Part shown: one piece after another, positions 33,028-47,340 of the stretch
Layout of the letters: every line of letters begins with the position of its first letter
How positions within the stretch are numbered: the stretch's first letter is position 1
Source of the DNA: Perkinsus chesapeaki
Lineage: Eukaryota > Perkinsozoa > Perkinsida > Perkinsidae
Length of the DNA stretch: 47,800 nt
Direction of reading: 5' to 3'
Assembly: GCA_013115145.1 (NCBI GenBank)
Contig: JAAPAO010000246.1
Coordinates: 1-47,800 of the forward strand
Position numbers and translations under genes: made by a program
The notes under the pieces: model-generated
Told to the model about the DNA's origin: nothing
Database searches by the model: none
Seen by the model: the letters and a program-made list of their open reading frames with translations, nothing else

Positions 33028-36000
33028 ATGGCTTCCTCTGCAAATGCCTATATCGTCGCTGCACTCATCACCGTAATAGAATGCATTGACTGGATAAATA
33101 CATTGCCCTATGGCACGCAAACTACTGTAAATGTCCCGCGTATTCTCCACCGACGTGTGCCCCTTTAGATTGACTTGAGCTATGGCGGAGTAGAGACGGC
33201 ATCCTCAGCTGGCTCGACAAGCATACAGATTTACGCTGGTCTTAACTATACTTCGTTTGCACTGTCACTCACAAATGCTAGTGACACTTTGACATTAACA
33301 GGAGACCCTCGATTGAGAATTGTTGATGGCTCACTGTGCAACACTATAGCTGGTGAGGTTGATAGGGTAAAGATAAAGAATCCTATCGTCTAGGTACGGG
33401 CGCCCTAGACTATGAAACCAACTGTATTCTAACAAGCACCAACTGTTCCCTTTTGCAGTCACTAGGAGGATCAGTTTCAGGTTAGCCTTGCATTATTGCC
33501 TCGCTTATGAATACCAGCTTAGGTCCGGCTCTGGTCGATTCCAATCCGTACAGTGCATGGTTGAATGGATCCGAGATCCTAAGTCCTCGGCTCTCTGTGG
33601 TTTCGTATGCTTCTCGGTGAGCCCTTACGCTATTCTACAGTGTCATACCTCCTCCATCAGAACCGAATACAACGGGAGCGCTTCAACAAGGTTCCTTTCC
33701 GGCGGCCAGTATCGCTTCTGTTTCTCTCACAATTTATCCTTTTACTCATCGCCATATGTTATCTATCCCCGCTTGGCTGTCAGTGGTATATATCGAACTG
33801 CATGTAAACTCTCGCATATACCTGCCTGTGTGGCCGATCACAAAATCAACTGCTTTGGACTTAGAGGTGAGTCTCCCTCTGAAATGGTGGCGTTCCCTCG
33901 TTGCCGAGCTCATCTCTCTTCTTACATTCTCGGGCCCTCTGAGTCAAGGAGGCCTTCAGGGAATCTTACTCATATTGGACCTACCAAGCTTCCTTGCCTT
34001 TCAGGGCAAAACTCCCATATGAGCGGTGGCTGTGTTGTGGCCTACGATGGCTACCTTGGCACCTTAGGTCCCTTCAAATGGACCCAGCCTTACACAGAGC
34101 TACAATTGGGTTGGTTACTTTTTATTTCCTCCAAGTTATACCTTCTCCGCTTCAGGTGTTGTCGTGCGGCAGCAATGCGCCGTGACAGACTCCCCTGATA
34201 TACTGTGCCCATCCGGCTCGGGCTGCACCGGAGGTAGCAGCTCCACAGATGGCCTCGATTCTTAAACTATCGCGGTTAACAGGAGCCTACCAGTTCACAG
34301 CCGATGCCTCTACGGCTTACTTGAGTGCGACTATAAATGGAATATCAGCTAAACTCGGAACTTCAGCGTATCCCTGGGGGCAAGGCTACACGATGGGCAT
34401 TTGTTATTGCCCTGGTTATCAAGATTGCCAAGCTTATGATGACTTCTTGCAACAGGTTGGCTTGCCACTGAAATGTTAGGAAAATGTAATCAGGTTGGTA
34501 CATTGCTCATTTGGACAGCGAGCATCTGTGCTGCCAATGGGACAGTTTGCACAGAGACCTTCACTGGCGTGGCAGGAGCTTTCCCTTTCAGTATAGCTGT
34601 AAAGATATCTGAATAAACTGCTCTGGTGATTCCCGCCATCAGGTGAACTGCCCACCTTTGGGATGCTCTAATGCTACAAATGCTTCTCAAACTAGAATCA
34701 AGATCGTTGACCATGGACTGGACACCTCGTGAGTCGTCGCTTACCACAGTACCACTGCGTATAATACCTATTGCGTGACCTACACAGTCAACCTTTATCT
34801 TCTATGGTGCTTTCCTATTCATGAAACTACTTACATAGACCGACTCGGAGCGCACTACGATTATCTATTACCGTTTTTCAGGTTGCCCGCCTATGACTCG
34901 TCGCATCATTGTAAAACAGCTAATGAAACCAGCGACCTTACCACACCCCACTGTGCCTCTCCAACGGACTGCTGGCGGGCTGGAACTGCTACAGCTAATC
35001 AGCGAATCTTCCAGGGCTTCTCTTTCCTCAGTAAACATGGAATGAATCTCTGCGCCTCCAATGTATGTATGATATACATTGTATATGAAGCACTCAGCAC
35101 TTAGTAGCAGTTAGTCCATTTCAACTAAGCAAATTCAAGTTTCCTATAAATCAGTGCAAGGCTCGTGACTAGGACTTTGTAATACCCAACTTTTGCTCGA
35201 GATTCTCCTCGACTAGGAGGAGGGCTTGGGTAGCACTGGACTGTAGTGACCAGCTTTGTATATCCAAAAGGAATAGTTGACCTCGTCAGATTGGGTATGG
35301 TATGATGGCCCAAAGCAGTACGACATATGTTATTGTGACGAGCAGTGTAACTCTCCTTCTAGCTGGCATAAAGTAGGGTCCAGGCTACGGGCATAATAAG
35401 GGCTTCGCAAAGGGCCAAAATGGTGCCATCCGATAGGTTGGTGAATTCCATAATGAGCCACTACAGTTGGTCAAGACGCTACCAACATCCACCATCGAAG
35501 CTCCCGTAGTTAGATCTCAGCCGGGGATTTTAATGCTTCATAGTAGAGCTGACTCTACTAGTGTCATACCCTTTGGCCTGCATGCCGAGTCCTATCATCC
35601 TTTGATAGGCATCAAGTAAGGACCTATCATTACTATCATTGATCTATTGCTTGATGAGGCGCCTTTTGGCGTAACTCGGCTGGAGAATCACACACCTCAT
35701 TTGGTCTTCAGATCTGACCCGTTGTACTCCATCGAGCATTCCGCCTGCCAAGAAGATCCATTTGAAGTTGGTGGGGTTACATCTGGCACTTCGTTTCTCT
35801 TGCACCGAGGTCAACACATGCGCGCTGAAACATGTCGACTTACTGCAGCTCTCAGGCGTACAAACGTCTGATGTTATCGCATTTGACGCTGGGAATGTGC
35901 TGAGCACAATTTCTATACGAGAGTCTGGGCCAGTGGTCGTTTGTTACTGCCCTCTGGCCTATACCGACACATGTTATGATAATACCCTTTGGCGGGCCGC

Positions 36001-39000
36001 CCTTCGGTGATCTGAGATTTGACAGTACGCTCTCTAGTACACGATGGTTGCAGGTTTACAGTATCGGGCCCAGCGGGCTTTAAGGAGTTTACTTTTTCCA
36101 CTCACGTACCTGTACGCTTTGAAGTTGAAGGACACGGACTCGGCTCAGCCTCGGGCTATCTGAGACTCGTGGACTCATCTCAAAGCTGCGAGTCCAATCA
36201 AGGCGAGTCCGGCATAGCTCCCTGAAGCTTCGAAGCTAGTTCAGGAAATCCTAAGACGGGACTGACTGAACTGTACATAGGGTGCCCTGATAGCTGCTCG
36301 CCGGTTACCGATGTTGGTGGATCGGAGAGCAACATTGCAATTCAGAGCCCAGATTCGACACATATGCGGTGGGCACAGTAATGGCTAATATCCCTGAGTA
36401 AACTCCTTACCAGTTGCGATGAGAATAATGATAACTGCGAATCGGTTTACATCATTTCGGTCACCGTAATTTCTGCGACACTCACTGAGATAAGGTTCAA
36501 TGGGAGCCCTGACCTTCGTGATGGAGATGTGAGCTTAGCCTGGTGTATAAGCTAAGTAGTGATGCTCAGGTGATCTCTCTTGGTGATAACATTATTCCTG
36601 GTGACTTCATTACTGAGGAAGAATTCGACCTTTTGCGTGGGTGGGGCAGGTAAGGAAACCGCATATGGACAGCACACTGTATAACTGCATAGCGAAATGC
36701 TATAGTTTCTCATCGGCACCGTCTGCTTGCAGTGTGGAAAATGTGCACGTGGCTGGCTACATCTGTAGTTGAGCTTGAGAAAAATTTAAGGAAAATACCC
36801 AGCCAGAAACGCACTTTTTGACCATAAGTCCCGTATAAAATTGTGAGGAAATCCTTGTGCTCACAAGTCCCCATCGGTCGACGAATCCGAACAGATACTC
36901 CCACACTGCCTGCTTGTGAGTAGTGGGTACTGGCTATCCTATAATTGCATTGTCATCTAGTTGAGGCCAGCATCGTCTCCATTTCTTCAATGTGATGTAG
37001 GTATGGTGATTCATCAGAATCATATTTTGTCGGAAATCCTGTCACTATCACTCAAGATGATCCCAGGAGAGTTACTATCCCCATCGGGTGGTCGCGGACC
37101 CCTAGCCCACAGATTGTAGGTTCCTCAATTACGGCAGCCTATAAAGGTTTCATACCTCTTTAGGATGTGGTAGCGGATGACCTAGGCCGATATGGCCTTT
37201 GGTACTCACATTCCTATGCATCGACCAAGGAAGAGGTTATGAGCCACTCGCCGATAACTGATGCCAGACTGTGTTACTCATACGGTGTCTTCAACAACTA
37301 TTACGCAGAGGCACTTATAGCAGTGTGGTTGACGTGGGCTCAAGCGATGTGCTCAGATCGGTCGAGTAACCTTCGTGGAGCCTCCTACTATGTCAGCGTC
37401 AATTCACCTTACTGCTCGACAAGTGGAGGCGAGAGCTCCTGTTATTGTTGAATTTAGAACAGGCGGTAAGTCTATCTACGGTGAAAGGCAGGGAAACACT
37501 CAACTCATAGTTCAAGTAATATAATATTACTCACCATACTACAGCTTAGTGTTTCGCCTGGGCAGGTGCAAAACCCTGACGTTTTTGATCTGCTATTGTC
37601 GACTGATGAAGCATTATCCTTTGACCAGGCCACAGCCGGTGGTAGGCAATTCCACGCCTTGGAAAATATGTTCGTCTTTATACTGGAGGCCACCACACTT
37701 TTGATAATCCATTAGAGCCTTCTCAATCCTACGCATTCCTTGAGCGCATAGAGCTTTGAACTTCTGCCTGAAAGAGAAGTCTGTTCCTGACATGCTTGGA
37801 CATTGGAAAAGATACCATAATGTCTTATCACGACTGAACTATTCTCATTTGCTCGTATTGCAAAGCTATCTGGTCCGTATTTTTTGTCATCAAGTGTCTC
37901 AGATGTCGACTTCTCGGCCAATAGAGTGTATAAAGCGAAACAGTCAGTTTGTGGGCAATTAATTCGGGAGATGTGGACAGATCATCCAAATGGTTTCCCA
38001 ATTCCTAGCGGGTAAGGTCTCGTAGTCCTCCTGTATGGTTGAGATATCAACAGCACGTAGAAAAAACAACAGCAACGTTATATCGTTTCCAAGTTGGTTT
38101 CTCAGGTGCTGGTTCAGAAATCATGGACGTAAGCGTAGCATAGGTATAGTGTTTGACAGCCGTAACGGTTTAGCATACAACACCAACTATCAACTGGTAG
38201 GCAAACCTTCAAAAAATACCGCTGTTTTGCTAATAACAGGTGTTCAATGCTGTCGCACATGAAAGCGCCATCTCCAGCAGTAGTGACCATTTATGGATAC
38301 TCTCGATGAGCAGCATTGACACCAACCCTTATGAAGTGTTGGAGCTCGGCAAAGCAGGTGAACAAACTGGAAAAGTTCTGATAGACGCTCGCTCGCCACT
38401 TCAGGGATAAATCCAAATCGTCGGCCACTGACGGCAGCTAGATCTACTGATCCCAACTGGCCCTCACAGGAGGATTTTGATGCGCAGACTGCGGTGCTTC
38501 TGGAGAATCCAGGGGATATCGGCACAGCGCGAGAACTCAGCCTAACGATCGCAGGTATTCTGGCTTGCTCACACTTGTAGCATATTGCTTCCCTCAGGGG
38601 AACGAAGCGGCTTGGGGGCAATAGTTGGTGGTAGCAACTTGCGGTTTTATCTTTGGCCACTTACCGCCTGGAGGGCTGCTTACGATCCTGATAGGGTACA
38701 AGCAGGCCGCTGTGAGGGATGGTAATTCCCAGCTTGGCAGCTGTCTAGATACCCACATCGTTACAGGTGCCATCCTACTGAGGGTATGGTCTGTGGGAGC
38801 TTGAACGACCGGTGTATATTAGAAAAGATCGGCAATACCGATGCTAGCATAAGAATAATTCTGCCTACTCGTGTGAGTCTCAGAAGGAGAGTCCAAAGCG
38901 CTGTCCGCGAGGAGGACAAGACACAGTTCTGCATGCTTGCTCAATACCTCAACATAATAGTCGTTCACCTTCGCTGATGATCTCCCTCTCAGATGACGCC

Positions 39001-42000
39001 ATTAAAGGGAGATATTCGCTATAGATTATCGATCAAATCATTACCGTTGCCGTTGGATGGAATTGGGTGGTTCCCTATGAGGTTGGGTGGTGCAGAACTA
39101 TCCAATACTGAGGACATACATCCACATTATACCTTAGTTGATGGAGGCTTGCTGTACTATCGTATCTCACTATTCAGAACGTATTCAGGCTTACTTAATG
39201 TAGATATAAGAAACCTCCAATCGGGGCAAGTTGGGGTAGAGCACATATTATCCGCGATGACAGTGGGGTGGTAGATGCCTATCCTTTCAAAGCGGAATTA
39301 AACAATCTCCTTTATATACAAGTGAGCCTCATGGTCAGCAAGTACTTGACATGGCCAAATTTACCTACGTATTTTCCGCAAGTATATTATATCCCAGCTT
39401 GAACCAAATTGCAGGTTTCCTTCATGACTACGATCCATCGGGCTTACCAAGCACTTAGCTCGTTCTCAACCATAACAATTGAAATGCCAACGGGTTACCA
39501 ATGCTTGGAGGTACCGTATTCGGCTATCACTCCTCGTATGTTACTATGCAGGTCCAACCACTGTCTGAGACGCTCTCCTTTTTGGGACCAAGCCCTCAAG
39601 GACGGGGATGGTTGGCGAACATTGACGGCAGCCAGTGGTCCTATAGGAACAACCTTTGCATCTATACATTAGCTCCTGGTAACTATTTTATGTTCCAGGC
39701 TTCGTTCAGTTTTCTGTAGGAAGTCTAATTCCAGCCGGGAGCAACATGTACTTCAAACTACGGCTCAGTAATCCATCCACACCGTTACCCATCACGGATG
39801 AAGCGAACGTTTGGAAGGCTTGGATGAGGATGCAGGAAAGGAACGCAGAAGTGAGAGCAAACACCTCGGAATTCGCACATTTCCTTCCAGCCTTTCGAGC
39901 TTCCGGCTCTTGACTTCTCGGACGATAAAAGCGACACAATGCGAGTGAGGAACGTTGGTGTGCTTGGAATCCTCGCCGATGTTGTGGCGAGCCCCAGTGA
40001 GTGTTGGGCTTCTTGTCGAAGATAATCGATCATTCGATTGGATAGCGTATGGGCTTGCTATTCGGTCCATCTTAGGCAGCTTGGTACGATCGGCCCGCCA
40101 TGAAATGACGTTTTTCTTCAAAACGGATCTTACCAACGGTCCCAATGGCTATGTTATCGTCACCGCCCCAGCCGGTATAGGATACTCTCTCACTGAGGTA
40201 ACCGTCTCGCTTGGTGAACTCCTAAGTGTCGATGCAGGATGGGGAGAAGTGCTTGGTTGGTGACCCTAATCCGGTGTACTTCCGTCTGGGTGGTGAGACA
40301 TCTCGCCTGCCCGGAATATTGGACTGTACCACGCCAACAGAGGAACAAGCAATCTTGAATGTTCGTAACGTATCTGTTAGTTCTTCCGGCATCCTACCCA
40401 GATAGATACAATATCGACTAGTAGCAAATCATAGATACGCTTTCACACTGTGGATCACCAATCCACATAGTATGAATTTCAACTGGACACGTAAACATTG
40501 GAAAGTAAGCCACTAGGTTGTTGAAGTATAGCGTTCTCTTCGCAGCTTCACACAGCGTTGTCTACTGAAGCATTGGTCGATGGCACATATGGCCCGAAAG
40601 GTATGAAGATGATACCACGAGGAGAGACTGTTGGTGAAGTCGCTGGTCGAAGCCTTACGTATGATGTTTACTATGCCGACATGGGAGAGGTAAGCTATTC
40701 ATCCTGGGCTCGCAGACGGCAGCATATTCCAATATTCTGTGATTGGTTGTTTATTACGGATCCCAGCTGTTTTTCGATCGCAATCACAAGCTCATTGCGA
40801 CCTGAAGATGTTTCTTGTCAGAAAAAACGTTAGTTTGTCGTTTGTCGACAACATCGTTAGTCGCTCTGTCAGATATTCGATATAACTGTATCTCTACCAC
40901 ATCTACCCTATACCGTCACTGGCCTACCATCTACCGTTACCATATTCCCTTTAGTATTTCCAGAGACCGTAACGACAAACATGCGGTTAACTGCGCCACC
41001 CGGTTTCAAGTAATACCAAAACGTTCGTTGGTTCATGATATCATCAATCCAGATTTGTATCGAACCCTCAGTCTTTCCATACAGCAGTGGAAGGCACAAC
41101 ACTGCCAATGCCAAGATCGGATTTCTCTCTTTTTGGTGGTGACTCGCAGGTGCAGCTTGTCTCGTCGATTTGGGAGTATCGTTTTCTTCATCAAGATATT
41201 CCTACAAGAAGCTGAATACATTAAGAAGGAGCTCTACGGGTTCTCCTGCGATATAGAGGTAGCAGCCTTCCTAGCATACAAGAAAGACGACATCGTTCTT
41301 TCAGTTTCCAGATTTCACTTCGTCATCAGCGGCCAATGTGTTCTATTTGGAGACCTCTATTGGCTCTGAAGTACTGGACCAAAGTCGAATGGCTCATGTT
41401 ATCGAAGCTCCCTTGGTCCGAGTCATAACAAGCTTCCAACTTAGCTTCACTACAAGTGTCATCGGAAAGGTATCTCTTTGCTACTGCTCTCAATATTCAG
41501 TATATTTAGGTGAATACTGTCAGTCTGTCTTTCGTACTTTCCACTGCCATTGCGAGTAACTCCCTGGCGGGCTTAGTCGTAGAAGTCCCGCACGGATTCA
41601 AGCTAGCTACCGAGTGTTCGCCCAGGGGAACGCCATTTACTTGCCAGGTGACGCATCAGTGACGCGGCATTTACTCTTGGTCGTGCTGTTTTCAAGCGCA
41701 CCTCGTCAGCTCGCTATTACCACGCTTCTATTTAGGCCTATTACACCCTTGACGGTACTGAAACCAACGAGGATGTCCCCGGCGCCCGGTTATTATTGCG
41801 AATGCGTCCGAGCTCTGAGGGAGTCGTTGCGGGATCCCATAAGATCATACTCGATTTTATCAATCCTCCCACACTGTTCATCAACGAACCCTCTGACGGC
41901 ACACTTTGCGGAATGGTGGAGTGCTGGACTGTACGATCGTTAATAAACGCTGAACTCGTCACCGATCCGACTGACTGGCACAACACCGTCGAAAAGGAAG

Positions 42001-45000
42001 CATCGATTGAGGCTTTCGATATAAACAGTGAGATTGGTGCAGCTGGAATAATACCGAACACCATCGGCCGAAATGATAGGCCGGGCTTGCTTAATATGGT
42101 AGCGTTTACCTTTCTCATGAAAGGGTCTGTCACTGAATCATCCGAGATGACCATCAGAGCACCACCTGGTACACTTTTCCAGGAAGACTGCTTGGACGAT
42201 ATAATCGTGAAACTCGAAGACTTCCTTGAAGCCAGCCAGATAGGAAGTTTAAGGGAGCTTGAACCCGATGTGGAACCCACGAGCTGTTCAAGCGAAGGAA
42301 ACATAATACGCATTGGCCTTACGGCCGGGCTGCAGGCTGGCCTGAGCTATGCGGTAGCAGTTAGAGTTTGGAATGCGTTGGAGGAATCTGAAGATGATAG
42401 ATCCTGGCTTATAATATATTCCGGAGAAAGCAGTGCTCCGATCCCCTCATTTAGGCTGTGGATAGTATCGGATATATCGATAACACCTACTCAATTAACC
42501 CGCTATATAGTGGAATCCCCGATCCAGGTCTCTACAGGGATAAACTATGTCACTATAGACTTCAAGACCTATCACCAAATATCTCGGGGCGGCCGGGTGA
42601 GAATAATAGCACCTGGGGACGGAACTGCAGAAGGATCCTTCGAGTTCGCTCGAACAACCTTCGAATGTGACATGAGTTTCCGCCGACTGACTGGTGATGG
42701 CAGCGCCCTTAGCGTGGCTTACTGGGGTTCCAATGACTATACTTGTATTGTGGAGAACAAAGCAAGATACACCGCTAACATTAACGTCATCAGCAGCAAA
42801 AAGGTCGAAGCTTACCAATCCTTTCTGCTATGTATTCCTTCTCTCAGACAGTCGTGAGCGGTATAATATATAGAGCCGTCGCCGGAATTTACAACCCTCA
42901 GCGAATCACCAGGGTTATTGGAACCTGGCGAATTCAGACTTACAGCGATATGTCTGTTCACTGCGCGCAGAGCTCCGCTATGAAATCGTCAGGTTCTCCA
43001 ACACAGAAACCAGCAGTACTGAGAACCATGAGAACGCTTTGCTCGATACCGGAACTGCGCGAGGTTTCCCTGTCATTCTGGACTTTTACACGTTCACGAT
43101 GGTGAAGAAAAACCCAGATACGCCCGAAGTGAGAACTCCTTGTGAATGAAGTGATCAGAAACTCTCTCAGCGGAGCAACACGAAAGTAGAAGAACTACGG
43201 TTCCGTATTGCGCTCCGAAGCGCTTTCGGGGAAAACGAAATCATAAGACTCACCGCGCCACCTCTGTTCACCCTAGTAAGGCCGAGGGTTTCATTCGAAC
43301 TTCAAGTCTCGATTTTTGGTGACACTAATTAGGAGGACAATTCACGGCCAGGAATATGTGAAGGGTTTTCGTGGGACCCACCGACGGCAACATACCTTGT
43401 TCAATCGACCATCGAATGCATTGATAATGTTATGATATGGCATCTCAAGGAACGCTACAACTGTGCAATTCAAGTACTCGCGTTCATCACACCAACTGCT
43501 ATACATCATCCTCTTCTTTCAGCCTTCTGGTGCTTGCATCAGCGAGATACCGTTTATACTTAATACGACTAATCCATCGGAAACGCCTCGCCCCGAGAAT
43601 AACTTTTGGGTTATAACGCATGAGCTTCCCAACGGTAACGTACCCGGTCCTTATGGAAAGAATACTGACGCCAACAGGCACGGTATCAGCATCGCGTGCG
43701 GTAGAAGGGTGGCAAATAATACCATCTCTCTTCTCAGCCACAGTGGAACTTACAGGTCTGAGACGCCAGCTATCTGAATAACAAGGCTGCACTCTAGGGA
43801 AAGTTGTCGGGGCCGGAAGCCAAATCGGCACAGAGATAGTCATTATGTTCGTGCCGACTTCAACCGCCGATGTTCTTGAGCTTACAGTAGACGCTTATGA
43901 CAACACCTGACGCTAGCACCTTGGTAGGTGCTTCAACCAGGCAACTTCGACCTGTCCACAGCCACACCAACGAGTAGTGGCCATGTGGTAACTGAGGCAA
44001 CTGACACTAGCTTAACAATAAGCGGGGCTTTCTTGGCTGCGTCTAGTGAGAATCCAGCAGATGGTAGCTTTTGAGAATGTTGTTAACATAAATGCATGTA
44101 GACCATTTCGCTGCAGGTGATCAGGTGATTCTGCGATTGAAGAACATCAGATTGGGCTCTCCCGGAGGTCTCACAAAATGGCATCTGCGAACATTTTACG
44201 CAGGCAAAGTTCAAGACTTAATGACCATTAATGGTTTCTCTTTACCAGGCAAAGTGAGGCTCTAATTTGACTGGCCTTTGGAGCACGGTGGAATGTCCAA
44301 TTCCGATGATAAGCGTATAATTCAAATAATTAAGCTTATCGGCGATGATGATATTCAGATAACTGTGGTCGATAAGACTATCGTCACTGAATATAATCGC
44401 GACCCGCAAACCTCCTCCGTCAAGTATCCTCTTCTGTCGTTACTCCCCACCAGAGTAAGCTATCGCGTGATCCTTCTGGCAACGCTTCGCAACACCTACC
44501 AGGCTGGTGAACTGGGGGTTGTCAAGATATCTTTCACGACAACAATGCCCGTGAATAGCGGACATATACTAGTTATATATGCACCCGGATACACGATACT
44601 AGCAGCAAGCCCCGAGGCCATAGAAAAGTGAGCTCGCTGAAGCCGATGTCTTCCGTGGAACATTATTATATGAGAGGCTCATAATGGGACTTCTACTATC
44701 TTAGTTCCCTCTCATTCCCTCCTTCAATAAACATCTCGACCGAGTCGGGACAACTCCTGTCTACTAATTTATTAGACTCCGAGCTCTCCTCGCTCAGTAA
44801 GTTCAGCATCTGTTTACATCTGTGTACTCTTCGTAAGACACGGTTGTTCTGGGCTAGGTCCTAACCAGCTAGGTGAAGGTACTGTGATCGAACTTGCGGA
44901 TGGAGCGAGCATGTCACCCGGTAACGTGTACACTATTAGCATGGATATCGTCACACCTTACGATAGCAGTCTGGGCGCTAAGTAAGCTCATGGTCGAATT

Positions 45001-47340
45001 GATGAAGTGGGAAGTGAACACTTTCAGCTGGCTGATTGAGACTTGGTCACAGGAGCCTCAGTATAGTATCACACGTCAGCCTAGCAACACTAACGATAGG
45101 CTAATGGTGCCATTTGATATGTCCTCGCAATACTATATGACGGTTAGGGCAGTCCGAGCCGCACCCTCATCAGAAGCCGTGGTAACACGATCATTTTGGG
45201 GAACTCGGACGTAGTTCACTTGCAGATCAATGTTGTTATCAATTTAAGGATGTCACCCGCCAATGAGTTGCTTCTGACAGCTCCTGGAGGTCAATCAAGT
45301 CCTCGAGCGGCATTAGTATTTACAGATATCCTTCAGGGTTTCAGTTTTCAAGCAACTGTCTGATTGCCAGTGTGACAGCCATCAGTGAGCAACTGGAGGA
45401 TACTAATCCTTCGACTGGGCAACCAGAGGTTGTTACCCAGCTTATACCTAGTGAGGGTGATGCTGTGAAGTGAGTAAAGTTGTTCCATCATTAACCTGGA
45501 GACTTGCAATTGTTAACAGTTGCGTGCCGGATCCTGACGTAGACCCGAGCTACAGAACTGCTCGCGTCGTCTTAGGCGATTTTGCTTGCTGTGGAATAGT
45601 TGACCGTGTGACTATGCGACTAAGAGTAAAAATAATAGACTTTTTAGTAGCTAGTGCATTCGCTCAATAATCAGATAACATGTCCTCAAGCTCTCCCGGA
45701 AGTCAGATCCCACTGGGTTGTCCGCGGCTTTCAGAAGTAAACCATCTCGGGCCCGACCATCATCATGGCATCATCTCTTGCCAGGGATCGTGAGACCGAA
45801 AAAGTTGTCGGCTGGGGCGTTGATTTCGTCGGTCTGGAGATTACCCCAATGTCTCTTGCACGACTGCACTATCCCAACGTCGCGCAAGTCAGCGTCAATC
45901 TTGGCGTTGAATTCGCAACAACACAGAAACTAAGTGGAGGAGGAACTGTACGTTAATCTTAATGAGCCCCGTTCGACATGGATATTCTGGTAGATCCGGC
46001 TAGACCTCCCAGCCTCTGCATCAGCGACCTGCGTTTCCTTCGCTGAGCTGAGTCTTGCCAGCAGCAATGGTGGATGGGTTACGTGCGAGTTGTCTCAGGA
46101 TTCTGTAAGTCTTTTGCTCTCTCTGAAGATATTCCATTCCTTTAGAATGCTGTTTTAATATACCTTAATAGTACTCTACTGCCGGGTACCTTCTCATTTG
46201 CTGTTGGCCTTCTTCTCACCAAAAGCATATCGCCGTCTGAATATTTTTCGATATATCTCATGTCCCAGACAGGAACAATTATGGACGCGGCCGTAAAAGT
46301 GAGTAATTGAAAGCGTTATGATGCGTAAGTGTACGATAGATACCTGCTGAACCAGTTGTACCTGGTCTAGTTGTAAACAGTCTACCACTCAGACTATCGG
46401 CTGACGGCATCAATGCTCTCCCCGAATCCATACTGCAGATAAGCTTTGAAAGCCTTGGAGATGCCGATGCCGCGAAGTATTCAAGCACAGAAGATTTTGC
46501 AAGTGATGCGCCAATTCCGCCAGAACTTGTTCATTACTCTTGAGGATGTGCTGAGAATTTTACGGCAGGTGACAACCCTTTCGACGCCAAGTCGAATAAG
46601 CCCTTACCAAGGCGGATTGTCAAGGTCACTCTACCTTTAGAAATACAATCGGAAGTGATATGACAGCGGATCTGAACTTTCTGGCTCCTGTCGCATAATT
46701 CAGGTGCCGACGGACCTCTCGATCAGTCGTATACTTGTGACTTGCCCTGAAGGGTTCCGGCACTTGATTACTCTTGAATCTCCTTTGCCATCCCAGGTAT
46801 GTTAATTCCTCGAAGTGTGCTCGCCTTATTTCCGTAAGCAGGTTCAGCTTACGGGACTGGTACCAATCATCGGTAACTACATTGCCCTCACTAGCAGTGA
46901 TGACGCTTTTGCTCTGCTTATCGATCGAACCCTCCCTATGGGCTCAGGAAGGTGCTTACTAGCTGCTCGCTACTATATGTACTGTGCGAGGCAGATACGA
47001 AATAACCTTCCCCGTGCTAGTGGCTGACGTCCATCCACCGGTTAATTTCTGGAGGCTCAGCTTTTGCCGCAGAAATACCAGTAAGATAATAGCAGCCCCA
47101 AACGAGGTTCGTGCTTTTATCGTGATCGTAAACAAGAGATTAACGCGTAAGAACAACGCGTAGGTTCACCGTGTGAAACATATACAAGTCCTTCCGTAAT
47201 CACAACATTCATCTTCCCGGGATTTGAAGTATCCACTGGGGAACGAACCGTACTCGATGGTGGATCAGCAGCAACCATGGTTCATGTTCAATATACGTTC
47301 ACGGTTCTCCTCCATTTGCTTTGCCTCATACTTCAATAAG
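33028..47340 (+). CDS. Giant multi-exon extracellular mosaic protein, unknown family
   Basis: A candidate start at 33028 gives a hydrophobic beginning (MASSANAYIVAALITVIECI). Downstream, open exons follow almost continuously on the plus strand, separated by short introns, the longest exon at about 41796-42850. Two module types recur. One contains a Cys-Tyr-Cys core: GICYCPGYQDCQAYDDFLQQ (34408, spliced on to VGTLLIW), VVVCYCPLAYTDTCY (35935), SSCYC (37433), SLCYCSQYS (41475). The other is a beta-rich unit with an Ala/Val-Pro-x-Gly core: VSGPAGFKEF (36059), IEMPTGYQC (39480), VIVTAPAGIGYS (40153), VVEVPHGFKLATEC (41577), MTIRAPPGTLFQEDC (42148), VRIIAPGDG (42597), LVIYAPGYT (44567), ILVTCPEGF (46728), TFIFPGFEV (47207). 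Some units are followed by AG..Y...L.L.NP-like strands. The plan suggests a huge secreted or surface adhesive protein. Exon joins are mostly unresolved; it may be more than one gene, and the true 3' end may lie past the window. Confidence 0.55.
35507..35532 (+). repeat. Decayed copy of the T-arm-like dispersed motif
   Basis: AGTTAGATCTCAGCCGGGGA followed by TTTTAA resembles the motif at 31657-31684 with several changes. It lies in an intron-like gap of the giant gene region. Confidence 0.35.

Noticed and set aside
33488-34198. 236-aa plus-strand ORF
   Set aside because: It has the longest open frame in its neighbourhood, but its composition is haphazard. The mosaic-protein motifs in this region lie in other frames, so it is probably a shadow spanning several exons and introns.
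41741-42313. 190-aa minus-strand ORF
   Set aside because: Antisense shadow of the long coding exon at 41796-42857 on the plus strand, which carries the module motifs.
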